Shown here piece after piece: positions 11,776-22,355 of a stretch of 64,000 nucleotides of DNA; position 1 is the first letter of the stretch, and each line of letters opens with the position of its first letter. The position numbers were made by a program, and so were the translations under genes. The notes beneath the pieces are model-generated. The model was not told the origin of the DNA. It was given only the letters and a program-made list of their open reading frames with translations, and did no database searches. Source of the stretch: Molossus alvarezi (Eukaryota > Chordata > Mammalia > Chiroptera > Molossidae); NCBI GenBank assembly GCA_037176705.1, contig CM073896.1, forward strand, positions 18,302,708 through 18,366,707. Reading direction: 5' to 3'.

Positions 11776-11897
11776 ATGCATATCTATCAACAATGGAATC
11801 TACAAACAAAATGAACAGGAAGAACAGAAACATTCTCATAGATACAGAGAACATTTTGGTGGTTGCCAGTTGGGAAGGGGATTGGGGGAATGGGTGA
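11766..11897 (+). pseudogene. Residual ORF2 start fused to post-ORF2 sequence (43 codons)
   Basis: The ATG at 11766 overlaps the end of ORF1. Codons 1-9 read MAMNAYLST, matching the usual L1 ORF2 start (type MAINTYLS). The frame then enters tggaatctacaaacaaaatg, which in ordinary L1s lies at the end of ORF2 and the start of the 3'UTR, and stops at 11897. Endonuclease, reverse transcriptase and Cys-rich domains are all missing. The fusion marks the internal deletion that made the element ORF1-only. Confidence 0.75.
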
Positions 11898-12117
11898 AAA
11901 AGGTGAAGGGATTAAGAAGCACAAATTCATTGCTAGACTGACAAACCTCAAAGGGAAAGGGGTTGGGAGGGTGGGAAGAAATAAACCAAAGAACTTATAT
12001 ACATAACCAATGGACACAGACAATAATGTGGGAAAAGGTGGGAGGGGGGCGGGAGTGGGGAGGAGGGGGTCAATGGGGGAAAAATGTGGAACATCTGTAA
12101 TACATTTTACATCCAAC

Positions 12118-12148
12118 AATAAAGATTTGGAAAAAAAAAAAAAAAAAA
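12118..12148 (+). terminator. Polyadenylation signal and A-tail of the HAL1
   Basis: AATAAA at 12118-12123 is followed by gatttgg and an A run to 12148. This is the copied 3' end of the retrotransposed RNA; the last A bases overlap the target duplication. Confidence 0.75.
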
Positions 12149-12379
12149 CCAACAGAAAAAAGGGAAGAGAGATAATGTAGAAATAAAATATCTTTTTTAA
12201 ACTGTAATTCATTTTTAAGTGAGAGTAAAAGGAGCTAAAGCGTCCACCAAACAAGATCAAGATGCCGCATTAAGAGGAACAAAAAAAAACAATAACATAA
12301 ATTTTTAAAACTTTATTAGAAACATTGAAAAACTGTATATTTTAAATGAAGGACATGTAAATAAGAAATTGAAAAATAA

Positions 12380-12642
12380 GCCCTGACCAGTTTGGCTCAG
12401 CGGTTAGAGCGTCAGCCTGCGGTCCAGAGAGACCAGAGTTCGGTTCCCGCTAAGGGCATGTACCTCGGTTGCAGTTTGTCCCCGGCCCTGGTTGGGTCGT
12501 GCGGGTGGCAGCCACTCGATGTGTCCCTTTCACGTCGATGTTTCTCTCTCTCTCTCTCTTTCTTCCTCTCTCTCCCTCCCACTCTATCTGAACAAAAAGT
12601 GAAAAAGTGTCCTCAGGTGAGGATAAAAAAAAAAAAGAAAAA
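12380..12642 (+). mobile_element. Ves SINE, full length
   Basis: Head ccctgaccagtttggctcag with A and B box, TC-rich middle, tail tcctcaggtgaggat plus A-rich end. The target gaaaaataag flanks it at 12371-12380 and 12643-12652. Confidence 0.9.
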
Positions 12643-13456
12643 GAAAAATAAGAATAAAATCTGAGGAAATTAGACTGGTCCACCGATTTTGAGAGCTAGA
12701 CTTTCCTCACTCTGAATGAAGATAATTATCAAAAAAATAAGATAAGAGAATCTCCCAGAACCGAAGGACATAGCATTCCTGATTGAAAAGTACCACCAAC
12801 TACTTGGCACAATGAATAAAACAAAAAACAAACAAAACATGTGAAAGCAGACCACCTTAAAGTTTCAGAATCCTGGGAAAAGTGAGAGGACTGTTATGTT
12901 CTGGGGTAAAGAAGAGGCTGCCCACGAAGGGCCAGGAGTCAGGAAGGCATCGGCCGTTTCAAGAGCAAACTGGAAGCCAGAAGGGTAACGCCTTCAAAAT
13001 CCTTTCCAACCTAGAATCTCCAGTGTCCCCCCCACCAACCATCAATCAAAATATGAAAATAAAAGAAATACGTTTTCATTTTCAGACATGCCAGACTTAA
13101 GACACCAGATAAAGCCAGGAAGCGATTGGAGGGTGTGACTCAGCAAAGGACGGAGACAGCCGAGAATGAGGAAGATGTGGGATCCGGGAAACAGATGTCC
13201 AGCACAAGTGAGGATGGATCCCTAGGTGGGTGTGAATGGCTACAGCACCAGTGCATAAGGAAGAGGGAAGAAAAAAACCTCTGGAAAAGAAATATATGTA
13301 AAAAGGAGGACTGAGGAAATACCTAAGAGATTAGAACAGAAATCTCTAGAAGGATAATCATCAAGAAAAATATGAATCACATCGATTACTTGTTATCATG
13401 TTTTGAGAAATGTGTGCTCTGGCCAAGAATATGAGGATCAATAAATGATAAGTCTA

Positions 13457-13713
13457 GCCCTGGCCGGTTTGGCTCAGCAATTAGAGTGTCCACCTGCAGT
13501 CCGGAGAGACCCGGGTTTGGTTCCCACTTAGGGCACGTACCTCTGTTGCAGTTTGTTCCCGGCCCTGCTTGGGTCGCGTGGGTGGCAGCCACTCGATGTG
13601 TCCCTTTCACATCAATGTTTCTCTCTCTCTCTCTTCCTCTCTCTCCCTCCCACTCTCTCTGAACAAAAAATGGAAAAAAATGTCCTCGGGTGAGGATAAA
13701 AAAATAAATAAAA
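13457..13713 (+). mobile_element. Ves SINE, full length, perfect 17-bp TSD
   Basis: Standard head ccctggccggtttggctcag and gtgaggat tail. The duplication aataaatgataagtcta is identical at 13440-13456 and 13714-13730, so the insertion is relatively young. Confidence 0.92.
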
Positions 13714-13984
13714 AATAAATGATAAGTCTATTACAAAACTAGAAAATGAACAAATAAAGCAATTGTTAACTTCCAGGGAAACAAAACAGTGATCACGAAA
13801 GAAAAAAAATCATAGGACAGTACACGGCTCAGTTGTTCACATCAGCACAATATTGCAAAAACAGAATTTTTATTTAACCAAAAATTAATCTATAGAGGTA
13901 ACTACATTGGGAAAATAAGGGGAGGGGTTTATGAAAGGAGTCAAGCTTTCTATTCCATAATGAGGCTCAAACAGATGATATCCA

Positions 13985-14356
13985 TCATGGATGAAATGAT
14001 TGTTTCCCCCCAAATTCCCACTGAAACCCTGCCCTGCGACGGACAGAAATGGGAAGTGGGCCTGTGGAAGGCGGTCAGGGTAGAGGAGAGCCTGAGGGTG
14101 GAGCCCTCGTAAATGGGACTAGTGCCCTGGAAGGACCGAAGAGAGAACTCGCCCTCCCTCTCTGCTCTCTGCCATGTGAGGACACAATGAGACGCTGACA
14201 GCCTGCAACCCAGAAGAGGCTTTTCACCAGAACCCAACCATGCTAGCACCCCGGCCTCAGACTTCCAGCCTCCAGAACTGAGGGAAAATAAATTTCTACG
14301 TTTCTACGCCACCCAGTCAATGGTAATTTGTTATAGCGGCCCGAACAGACTAAGAT
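13985..14356 (+). mobile_element. ERVL-MaLR LTR
   Basis: Complete-looking MaLR LTR: tttccccccaaattcccac, gggactagtgccctgg, gccatgtgaggacacaatga, cttccagcctccagaactg, and the end ttgttatagcggcccgaac. It interrupts the ancient HAL1. Confidence 0.85.
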
Positions 14357-14461
14357 AGTATCTAAACTATAACATCAAAAAATAGCAATGTCATCTTATT
14401 AGTTTACAGTATGGAGATAAACATCCAAAGAAAGAACTAAACTTTAAAATGTTTGCCAGAG

Positions 14462-14668
14462 CCCAACTGGTGTGGCTCAGTGGTTCATGCACCAAGAGGT
14501 CGCCGGTTCGATTCCCGGTCAGGGCACATGCCCAGGTTGTGGGCCCCATCCCCAGTGGGGGGCATGCGGGAGGCGGCCAATCGAAGTTCTCTCTCATGGA
14601 TGTTTCTATCTCTCTCTCCCTTTTCTTTCCTCTCTCTCTAAAATCAATAAAGAAAAAACAAATAAAAT
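14462..14668 (+). mobile_element. Ves SINE, short-tail subtype
   Basis: Head cccaactggtgtggctcag, B box ggttcgattcccgg, gcccaggttgtgggcc, end aaaatcaataaag. Part of the D/anticodon region is deleted relative to other copies. The duplication aaaatgtttgccagag is identical at 14446-14461 and 14669-14684. Confidence 0.9.
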
Positions 14669-14870
14669 AAAATGTTTGCCAGAGGAGTGGGAATGGGGGT
14701 GGGTGGGAGGGGTAGCGAAACTGCTTTACTTGTTGCCGTTGTGGTGGCTGTGGTGGGGGTGGGGGTGGAAACGGTTTCACTTCTAAAACTATGTCAGGCA
14801 TTGATAAAAATGAAAATTAAATGTAAGAGTAAAATGTTGGAGGTCTCTGGCGTTTACATTTAGGATATAA

Positions 14871-15365
14871 TTCTAGCATTAAAAGTATTTACTAAGTACT
14901 TGCCTCACAGATAGCAAGTTTTAGGCCTTAGGAAATGGTTTCCATTGGACCACTCCTTAGAAAACCTGTTTTTATATACTTTATCAGTTTTTTAAAAAAT
15001 TCCTTTACAGAGCTCTACTGTGTTGGGTCCCTACACAGAGGCCCCGGGGGACAAAGGTGATAAAGCTCTATCTTCACACCAGTATAGAGACCCCACGTCC
15101 TGTGGAGCGGAGCCACCACATCGCAGGAGAACGTGACATTCAGAGGCCACCAACTTGGCTTGAGCACTTCAGGAGTTTAACCAACGCACATGACTAACGT
15201 CACCCCGAGACAGACTTCTGCTGTCTGCTTTATTTCTGACACTGCTTTTATGTACAATGCTTATATAATCAAAGAAGTATGATAAAGGGTTTGTTTTTTT
15301 TTAACATCTATTAAACCTGAGTTAGCCTCTGAAGGTGTCATTTGCCCCTCCAAATTTTCATTATA
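14871..15365. other. Nothing recognised
   Basis: Single-copy DNA with no motif, frame or repeat that I can name. Confidence 0.5.
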
Positions 15366-15384
15366 AAAAGTTCACTAATCTAAA

Positions 15385-15814
15385 ATGTCCATCAGTAGAT
15401 GAATGGATAAAAAAGCTGTGGTACATATACACAATGGAGTACTATGCAGCTGTAAGAAAGAAAGATCTCTTATCCTTTGAGACGACATGGAGGGACCTGA
15501 AAGTATTATCCTAAGCGAAGCAAGCCAAACAGAGAAAGACAAGTATCATATGATCTCACTTATTTGTGGAATATAATGAACATAACAGTCTGAGGAAAGG
15601 GGTAGTCCCAGAGACGTGGAAGTGGGGTACAGACTGATAATCCCCAGAGAGGGGGTGGTGGGGGAGAGATAAACCACAGAACTTATATGCATGTATGCAT
15701 GAGCAATGGACATGGACAACAAAGCTGGGGACAGGGCAGGGAGGGAGGGGAGGGGGAAATCAGTGGGGGGAAAAGGAGAAACATCTGTAACAAAAATAAA
15801 TAAATAAATTTTTT
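15385..15814 (+). mobile_element. 5'-truncated bat LINE-1 (ORF2 C-terminus and 3'UTR)
   Basis: Begins inside the end of ORF2 (one frame reads MEYYAAVRK then FETTWRDL), passes a G-rich 3'UTR and ends aaaaataaataaataaa. The target aaaagttcactaatctaaa (15366-15384) recurs at 15815-15833 with one change. Two in-frame stops show that it is dead. Confidence 0.88.
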
Positions 15815-15833
15815 AAAAGTTCTCTAATCTAAA

Positions 15834-16269
15834 TACTAATCCAATATTGAGAGAATTACTACAGATGAGATTACAGTGTGGAACTCAGAATAAAGGATTA
15901 CATTACGACCCAGAGATTTCTTACAACCACAGCTGCTAACACGGAGTCTGATGTATTCAACACATTCAATCAAAAAACCCCAGTGCTTCTGGAGTCAAAG
16001 GGAAAGCAAATGGTAGTGGGTTTGGGTAGCAGTGTCTGCTCAGCACCTCTCATTCTTTCTCTGCTCACAACTCCTCCTGATTTCCTTCAAGAAACTGCTC
16101 CTTCCTCGCAAACCCTGGGGACAGGACATTGACTCATGATCCGGCCTGGGCTAAGAGGGCCACATCAAGCCACAGTGGCCTCCCTGATGAGATAGCCCTC
16201 TCTCTTCCTTTGGAGCACAGCTCTACAGCTGTCACATGTACCCTACAGGAGGAAAAACCTTGGAGGATA
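15834..16269. other. Nothing recognised
   Basis: Single-copy DNA. A short open frame from 15878 has no recognisable motif and no exon-like context. Confidence 0.5.
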
Positions 16270-16480
16270 ACATTAATAATTGTAGTCTCTTGAGTCTTAC
16301 AATAGGCCAGACCCTATTCTAAGGAATTCCCAAGTACTTACCTATTTAATTCTTAGAGCAACCCTCTGAGGCAGGTTCAAATATGGTCCCCATTTTACAG
16401 GTGCAGAAAACGAGGCACAAAGACATGAAGTGATTTCTGCAACCAGGTCTCCAAATCCAAACACTCCATCAACACATAGA
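16270..16480 (-). mobile_element. MIR SINE, antisense
   Basis: Shows the antisense MIR order: aggccagaccctattctaag, tatttaattcttagagcaac, cctctgaggcaggt, ccccattttacaggtgcag, aaaacgaggcacaaagacat. Confidence 0.8.
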
Positions 16481-16984
16481 GTGGAAGCCAGAACTGGAGA
16501 GAGGGGCCTTGAGTCACTTGCAATGGGGACAAGTCTCACTGGTTCCCAAGCCCTGACTGATACACATTCTGTAGCTAAGCTCTCTTGTCAACTTAGAGGC
16601 CAACTGAAAGAAAATGGGGCATTGCTGATGTCACTTCACAAGAAAAGTAAGAAAACCGAAGGTGTGGGCCATTCGGAATCAAGTGTGAGAGAAGGGAGTG
16701 AGTGCCCCGTGAGACTCATGCCTCCCTTGCTCTGGGTGTGGCTGTGTCTGGGTGGGATGCAGCCAACTTGGGCCAGTGAGGACCGAGGTCAAGGTTGACC
16801 AGTGGAGGATGACAACTGAAAGGAAGAACCTGTGTTCCTAACGGTGTCACTGAGCTGTGAAATTAACCAGCCCTAGAGCCTTCTGACCTCCAGATTTATG
16901 GCTATGTTAGATAATTATTTTCCTCATTAAGTTATTTTGAGTTGGAGTTTTATTAGTTGTAGCCGAGGTGTCTTATATGATACT
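16481..16984. other. Nothing recognised
   Basis: Single-copy DNA; the open frames here lack any motif. Confidence 0.5.
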
Positions 16985-17155
16985 CTTGGCATCTTGCCTC
17001 TGCCACTTATTAGCTATATGAGAAATATAGCTTCGTTCCAGCCCCTGGAGGCTCGGTTTCCTCATCTGAAAAAATGGGCTAATGATGCTCATTAGACACT
17101 CTATAAGAGGAAGGGTTGTGTATAACACTTGAAGCAGGGCAAACACTCAGTACAG
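16985..17155 (+). mobile_element. MIR SINE
   Basis: Contains ctctgccacttattagctat, ggctcggtttcctcatctg and aaaaaatgggctaatgatg, the MIR core and 3' part in sense order. Confidence 0.75.
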
Positions 17156-20100
17156 AGCGGGTTGTGTTATCTGTGCCATCCTTCCAGGTTAGTGTAGACC
17201 CATTTAAACTTAGAGTCCATACAAAGGTGTTGAGCCTGAGGAAGCCTCGTACAGGTGTAATCTTGGGCTCTGTGATAAGGAGCCTGGGACAGGAGGATTG
17301 AGGGCAGAGGGACCCAGCACCTCCTCATGAAATGATGATCCCTATGGAGGTCGAGAGAATAGTCCGATTTATGCCCGCAGAATTATTCCATTATGAACTT
17401 GAAGTCTACGAAATATGCATACCCACCATGTTTTCTTTTAACGTGCTGTGCAGTATGAACCCAAGTTAGAAAGGCCCCAAACATGGCTAATCACAGTCCA
17501 GACCCTGCTCAAGTGAACACGCCTTGCAGGCAGTCTCCAGGATAATCAGCCAGAGTTACAGAGGGACCACATCTGGTTCCTTTGCATTTATCTCAACAGA
17601 CAGGCTGAAATTAGTATAGGAAATGGAAACCAAGCTTCCAAATCAACCTCAGGGAGCCCCCCAGTTTCTGACCAAGGCACTTCCGTAGAGGCTGGAGCAA
17701 TGGACCACGGACATCAGCCCAGCGTGTTCATCTCTGCTCTGATGCTATTCCAAAAAACAACCAACTTTAACTCCTGAATGGAGTTTTTTTTTCCTCTGAT
17801 GATTGGTTCTATGGGACTATGTGTTCATACAAATGACTCTACCCAAGTTCTAGAGTTAACTCAATCACTTCTCCTTTGGGACTGCATCCCAAGCAGGGTG
17901 GTCTCAGGGGCGGTCAGTCATGGCCCTCCCTCGCGGGGCAGTGGACCAGCTGTCAGAGGGGCTGGGGAGGCCCGCAGACCGCTCCGCAGTCACTGCTCCT
18001 GGGCTGGGTGAGCAGCTGAGGCTGCTTCTGCCCTACTCTTCTGGAGAACAAGGGTTGAACATTGGTGAGTCCAAGATGCATTTTGTTAGAACTGCATAGC
18101 AGTTTCAAAAGCCGAAACTTTTACGTGAAAAATCCAGATTTCTGACTTTTCTTAAAAACCGGAGGATCTGGCAGCCCTGGGTCATCTGAAATGGCCGCAG
18201 CTGGTTGTGGAATCTCCATTTGTCACAGTGCCCAGCACATAGCCCTCGTGGTCACATATTTATATTTCCGGCCTGGTCCTGCTCCCTGCTCCGGAGAACT
18301 ACTGGGAGACACTGCCCTTGCCTGTCGCCCGGGGCAAGGGGCCATCCGGCGGGGCTTCTCCACTAGGGGAGCAAGCCTGTGCCCGCGGTACAAAGGGAGT
18401 GGCAGCCCCAAGAAAGAGTGTGCCCATGGACACGGGCGGTGAGACTCAGCAGGCTTAGGGACTTAGCCATGTGGGCCCTCGTGGTCACATGTGGTTCAGA
18501 AATCCTTGTTCCCGAAGAATATTGTTTTGGGGCTTCCCAGGTGGAGGGACAACTTGTAATCACTCCACTGCAGAGACCCAAGGCTCTGGCCTCGCGGGTG
18601 TGAGGCTTTGAGGCTGCCAGACCCCTTAAGTCTCTGTTCTGTCTTTCTCAGGAGGGCCGGACAGATTGCCCAGGTGATTTAAACCGAGAATAAATGAGAG
18701 GCCTCCGCAAATACTCTTTTGTTCTCTTACGAGGAAGCAGTAAAACAAAGGTGCTCGGACAATGCGCCCCCAGCTCGAGGGCCTCACTCACAGGCAGGAG
18801 GCAAACCTGGCTTCAGGCAGCCTTGTCGCTGTGTATCTGGAAGATTCCATCACCGGCACAGACTGCTGGCGAGAGCTGCTGGTTTGGGGGGTCTTCTACG
18901 GAGGGGACGGTGTGGGTTTTCAGTGTGCGCCTACGTGTCCTTCCGCCCGCTGGGGAGGGAGCTCACGCACTCAACGGTGCATTTGCAGTTCACTATTCAA
19001 AGGAAGCAAAGACAGCGGTAAAAGGAGCCAGTGCTTTTTCTGGGGCTGTTTACAGAGAAGTAACCCCTGTGTCATTTTCTCTCGCAGGGAGGTCCTTCCC
19101 TTGATTGCTAATCGTCTGTGTACTTTAGCCATGTGTGGTGTAAGCCGCGGGCCCCAGCAGCTCCCTCCACCCGCAGCTGCCTTTTAACTGCTCAGAACCC
19201 AGCGGGCTGCGCTGGCCGGGCCACCCAGGGAGCAGCCACTGCGGTTCTCAGGCCCCGGGCCTCCCTGGATTCTCCACGCTCCCCCTGACCTGACCGCCTG
19301 CTCCCCACCAAGGCTGCCAAACAGCCCTCCCTGACCTCCTGCGGCAGGACACCTTCTCGTGCTTTCCATCCCAGGTCAACAGCTTGGCCACAGTGCGTGT
19401 CCTTCCCAGCCTTTCTGGGAGCCAGGGAAAAGCCCGGGAAGGGAGGTGGCAGAGGGGTGGCCGCCGGAGACCGTGGCCTCCAGTCTCACGCGAGCCAAGG
19501 CGGCACCAGTACCTCCAGGAAGAGTCTCTGGGAGCCTCACATGTGTCTCTTGACAGCTCAGATCACTCGAGGGCTGAAAACACCCTGTAGGCTGGGCTGA
19601 CTGGCTGAGCTTAGGAACAGAGGGAGTGAGGGAAGGGGAGGCAGGACTCAGATCACAGCAGGTCTTGTTCTAAGGGCCAGGACAAGGGATTGATGGGGCC
19701 AGAACCGGCTCCCCCAGCCTCAGGCTCCGTGTGGAGTCTGGCCAAGGAGGAGCAGGGATGGAGGCAGGGAGGATGGCCGGACTCGAGGTCCTCCAGGGAG
19801 GGCGCAGTGAAGAGGCTGGTGGTGGTCCGGCATGTCCCAGGGGCTGGCCAAACTTGCTGTCCTCTTGGGGCTTATGTTCTTGAGGGGCTGCCAGACAACA
19901 TATCGATACATAAAACAATAATATTTCAAGTTGTGATAAGTTCTTTAAGTGAAAACAAAGCTGAATGAGGGGAAAGGACAAGGCAAGTGAGGAAAACTGA
20001 GGTGCAGAGAGAAGCAGCTGACCCAGGATCCAGTTGGGAAGCGGCTGTGCTGACCCCTCCACCCCTTAGCTCCCTAGTCCTCAGCAGCACAGGCCAAAGC

Positions 20101-20236
20101 TTCCCAGTGTGGCCTGGTGCTGAGGCTGGTGAATGTGCAGATCTCGGGCCTCGAACCAGCACGGCCAGGGGTGGTGGGCACGGCAATGTGTTTGTTCAAC
20201 AGGTGTTCGGATGAGTCTTGTCATCAGACAAGTTCA
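17156..20236. other. Single-copy, partly GC-rich DNA without recognised gene
   Basis: CpG is raised at about 18280-18440 and 19140-19520. Several overlapping open frames of 60-140 codons at 18690-20200 lie on both strands and in different phases, as expected in GC-rich DNA with few stops. No protein family, signal peptide or repeat could be recognised. An old repeat may lie near 18060-18200 (caaaagccgaaacttttacg) but stays unnamed. Confidence 0.5.
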
Positions 20237-20460
20237 GGAACTGTGGTTTGTGGAATCAGATAGACTGCAGCTTTAGCTTTGCACCTATCACTTTTCTTAA
20301 GACCCAGGACCCTCCGCTTAAACCTCCTAAGCCTCACCATCCCCATCTGTAAAATGGGAACCATAACATTGCTAGCCTCACAGAGTTGCTATAGAGGTTA
20401 ATGATAATGCACATAAACCACTTTTCAGGGTGCCTGGCCCGTGGTGTGGGTGATAAAATA
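20237..20460 (+). mobile_element. MIR SINE
   Basis: Nearly complete MIR: gtggaatcagatagactgc, aagcctcaccatccccatct, gtaaaatgggaaccataac, agagttgctatagaggttaa, cagggtgcctggcccgtg. Confidence 0.85.
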
Positions 20461-20734
20461 TGGAGGAGGGGCTATCTACAGCCTAATTTGCTAGTACTTG
20501 ATTACATTCCATCAAGTTAATGAGTCTAGGTAAAACTCTACTATCTATGTTTTACATCTTGGCACCCAAGCTCCTTTTTCCCTTGCTCCCCAGGTTAACT
20601 CAAGTCCCACTGATCCTGCCTCACAACCTGGTGTCCCACCCGCATGGCCAAGGCCCAGCTATCACCACCCACACTGCAGCAGCCTCGCGGTGGCCCTCCC
20701 TCACCACCTCCACACCGTTCACGCACTAAGCCTG

Positions 20735-20905
20735 AGTCCTGCTGCTGCTGTAACTGGGTTGGGTCACTCTCTCACTTAGTTTAAAGCCTTTCCATTGCTC
20801 TTCAAATAAAATTCAACATCATTACATGGCTCACCCAGGCTCACTTCATCTGGCTCCTACTTCACGCTCCAGCCTCACCATGGAAACCCTACCCATGGAG
20901 TTCTC
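20735..20905 (+). mobile_element. LINE-2 3' region fragment
   Basis: Typical L2 text: aaagcctttccattgctctt, aaataaaattcaacatcatt, acatggctcacccaggctc and catctggctcctacttcacg. Confidence 0.7.
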
Positions 20906-21006
20906 AGTTGAACGTTTAACATGACTTATGCAGGAAGCCTTTGGTCTCCCTCTGAAAAGGTTCCACAGCAACCTTTTGTGAAACTCGTCAGAGTCTTTTG
21001 CAATTA

Positions 21007-21560
21007 TAGTCATCCCGCAGTATCCGAGGTGGATTAGTTCCAAGACTCCTGCGGATACCGAAATCCGCGAATGTTTAAGTCCCTTATATAAAATGGCATA
21101 GTTTTTATATAAAACCTATATTTCCCTATTATGGGCTACAGCAGGGTGTACCTACATTTCCTTTGTATGAATTCAACATGGTGCTTGGCACATGGCAAGT
21201 GCAAGTTTTGCTTTTTGGAATTTTCTGGGATTTTTTTTCTGACTTTTTTTTAGCCTCACCCGAGGACATTTTTCCACTTTTGTTCAAATAGAGTGGGGGA
21301 GAGAGAGAGAGAGAAAGAGAGAGAGAAGCATCAATGTGAAAGGGACACATGGAGTGGCTGCCTCCCGCACAACCCAACCAGGGCCGGGGACGAATCGCAA
21401 CCGAGGTACGTGGTGCCCTTGACTGGAATCAAACACGCAACTAATTGGTCCGTGGGCCGCTCTAACCGCTGAGCCAAATCAGCTGGGGCCTGACTATTTT
21501 TGAGCCACAATTTGTTGAATCCGCAGATGCAAAACCCATAGATACAGAGGGCCAACTGTA
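21007..21560. mobile_element. Tigger-type DNA transposon (MER2-like) split by a Ves
   Basis: Ends are complementary: the left reads tagtcatcccgcagtatccg and the right gatacagagggccaactgta. Internal text cttatataaaatggcatag is shared with the copy at 57158. TA flanks fit a Tc1/mariner-superfamily insertion. Ves at 21245-21489 interrupts it. Confidence 0.8.
21245..21489 (-). mobile_element. Ves SINE inside the Tigger element
   Basis: Antisense tail cctcacccgaggac, GA-rich middle, and head end ccgctgagccaaatcagctg. A partial duplication of ctgact plus a T-run is visible on both sides. Confidence 0.88.
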
Positions 21561-21635
21561 GTTGTTTAATGTCTGTCTTCCCCGTAGAACTGTAAACATC
21601 ATGAGAACAAGCATAGAGTCTGTCCTGTTAGAGAT

Positions 21636-21865
21636 GTGGATTGTATTGGGATTAAGAGTCAGCTAGTGAGGCAGCTCCCTGGGTTTGAATCTCAGCTCCA
21701 CCACTTGCTAGTTGTGTGACCGCAGGCAAGTCATTTGGACCTCCTAGGCTTCAGCCTCTAAATCTACAAAATCTATCTCATGGGATATTTTAGAATTAAA
21801 TTAGATAATATATGAGACCTGCAGAGAACACTCATTGCCTAATACACAGCAGACACTTAATGATA
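21636..21865 (+). mobile_element. MIR SINE
   Basis: Has ctgggtttgaatctcagctc, caccacttgctagttgtgtg, accgcaggcaagtcatttgg and the 3' part through cagacacttaatgat. Confidence 0.85.
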
Positions 21866-22064
21866 TTTACTCACTCCAGACCAGTATCTAGACATTATAC
21901 ACAGATAAATACTGTTGAATGAGAAATATCCTCTATCCTGCTTAGCTCTGTGGCTGCCCATGCCCAACAGCTTGCATTTATGATGCTTTGATTCCTTAGC
22001 TGGGCAGCAAGTTTTTGGTAGATAACTCTTGTCTATTTTATGTAGAATTAAGAATGGAGTTTCT

Positions 22065-22224
22065 GCCCTGGCCAACTTGGCTCAGTGGTTAGGGCATCAG
22101 CCAGCAGACCTAAGAGTCGAGGGTTCGATTCCGGTCAAGGGCACATATTCCAGTTGTGGTTCAATCCCCAGCCCTGGTCAGGGTCGTGCAGCAGGCAACC
22201 AGTCAATGTGTCTTTCTCACATCG

Positions 22225-22261
<37 letters not shown>

Positions 22262-22340
22262 CCTTCCTCCCACTCTCCCTCCCACTGTATCTGAAAAAAA
22301 AAATCAATGGAAAAATAGCCTCTGGTGAGGATTAAAAAAA
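22065..22340 (+). mobile_element. Ves SINE, first of three at one site
   Basis: Head ccctggccaacttggctcag, long TC tract, tail cctctggtgaggatt plus A-rich end. Target agaatggagtttct at 22051-22064 recurs at 22341-22355 with one extra base. Confidence 0.9.
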
Positions 22341-22355
22341 AGAAATGGAGTTTCT

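Larger units (their letters stand above)
9938..12143 (+). mobile_element. Nearly intact ORF1-only LINE-1 derivative (HAL1 type)
   Basis: Complete unit of about 2.2 kb. It has a CpG-rich 5'UTR of 896 bp beginning with an L1-like start and YY1 site, an open ORF1 (10834-11775), a 3'UTR with a G-rich block, an AATAAA signal and an 18-base A run. ORF2 is absent: only its first nine or so codons remain, followed at once by sequence that in normal L1s lies after ORF2. The target aaaaaccaacagaaa is present at 9923-9937 and 12144-12158 without mismatch; its five leading A bases are ambiguous with the tail, leaving ten unambiguous bases. The intact ORF1 and perfect duplication imply recent insertion. 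HAL1 elements are known mammalian L1 derivatives; mobilisation in trans by L1 ORF2 protein is inferred. Confidence 0.9.
12160..14870 (+). mobile_element. Ancient HAL1/L1 ORF1-region remnant, carrying later insertions
   Basis: Segments outside the younger insertions follow an old L1-lineage ORF1. At 12760-13080 the text runs accgaaggacatagcattcc, a decayed aaagtttcagaatcctgg, gcaaactggaagccagaagg, tttccaacctagaatctcc and ttttcagacatgccagactt, equivalent to the ORF1 C-terminal domain. Stops and frameshifts are frequent. The 14357-14870 part is assigned mainly by position. Three Ves SINEs and a MaLR LTR interrupt it. The young HAL1 at 9938-12143 abuts its left edge. Confidence 0.6.

Noticed and set aside
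12390..12450. A and B boxes resembling a tRNA gene, here and in every Ves head
   Set aside because: The tRNA-like part is joined to SINE body and A-rich tail and flanked by target duplications; these are SINEs, not functional tRNA genes.
18690..19190. Overlapping plus-strand frames of 100-141 codons suggesting a gene
   Set aside because: Three phases are open over the same stretch, with no motif, splice pattern or start context.
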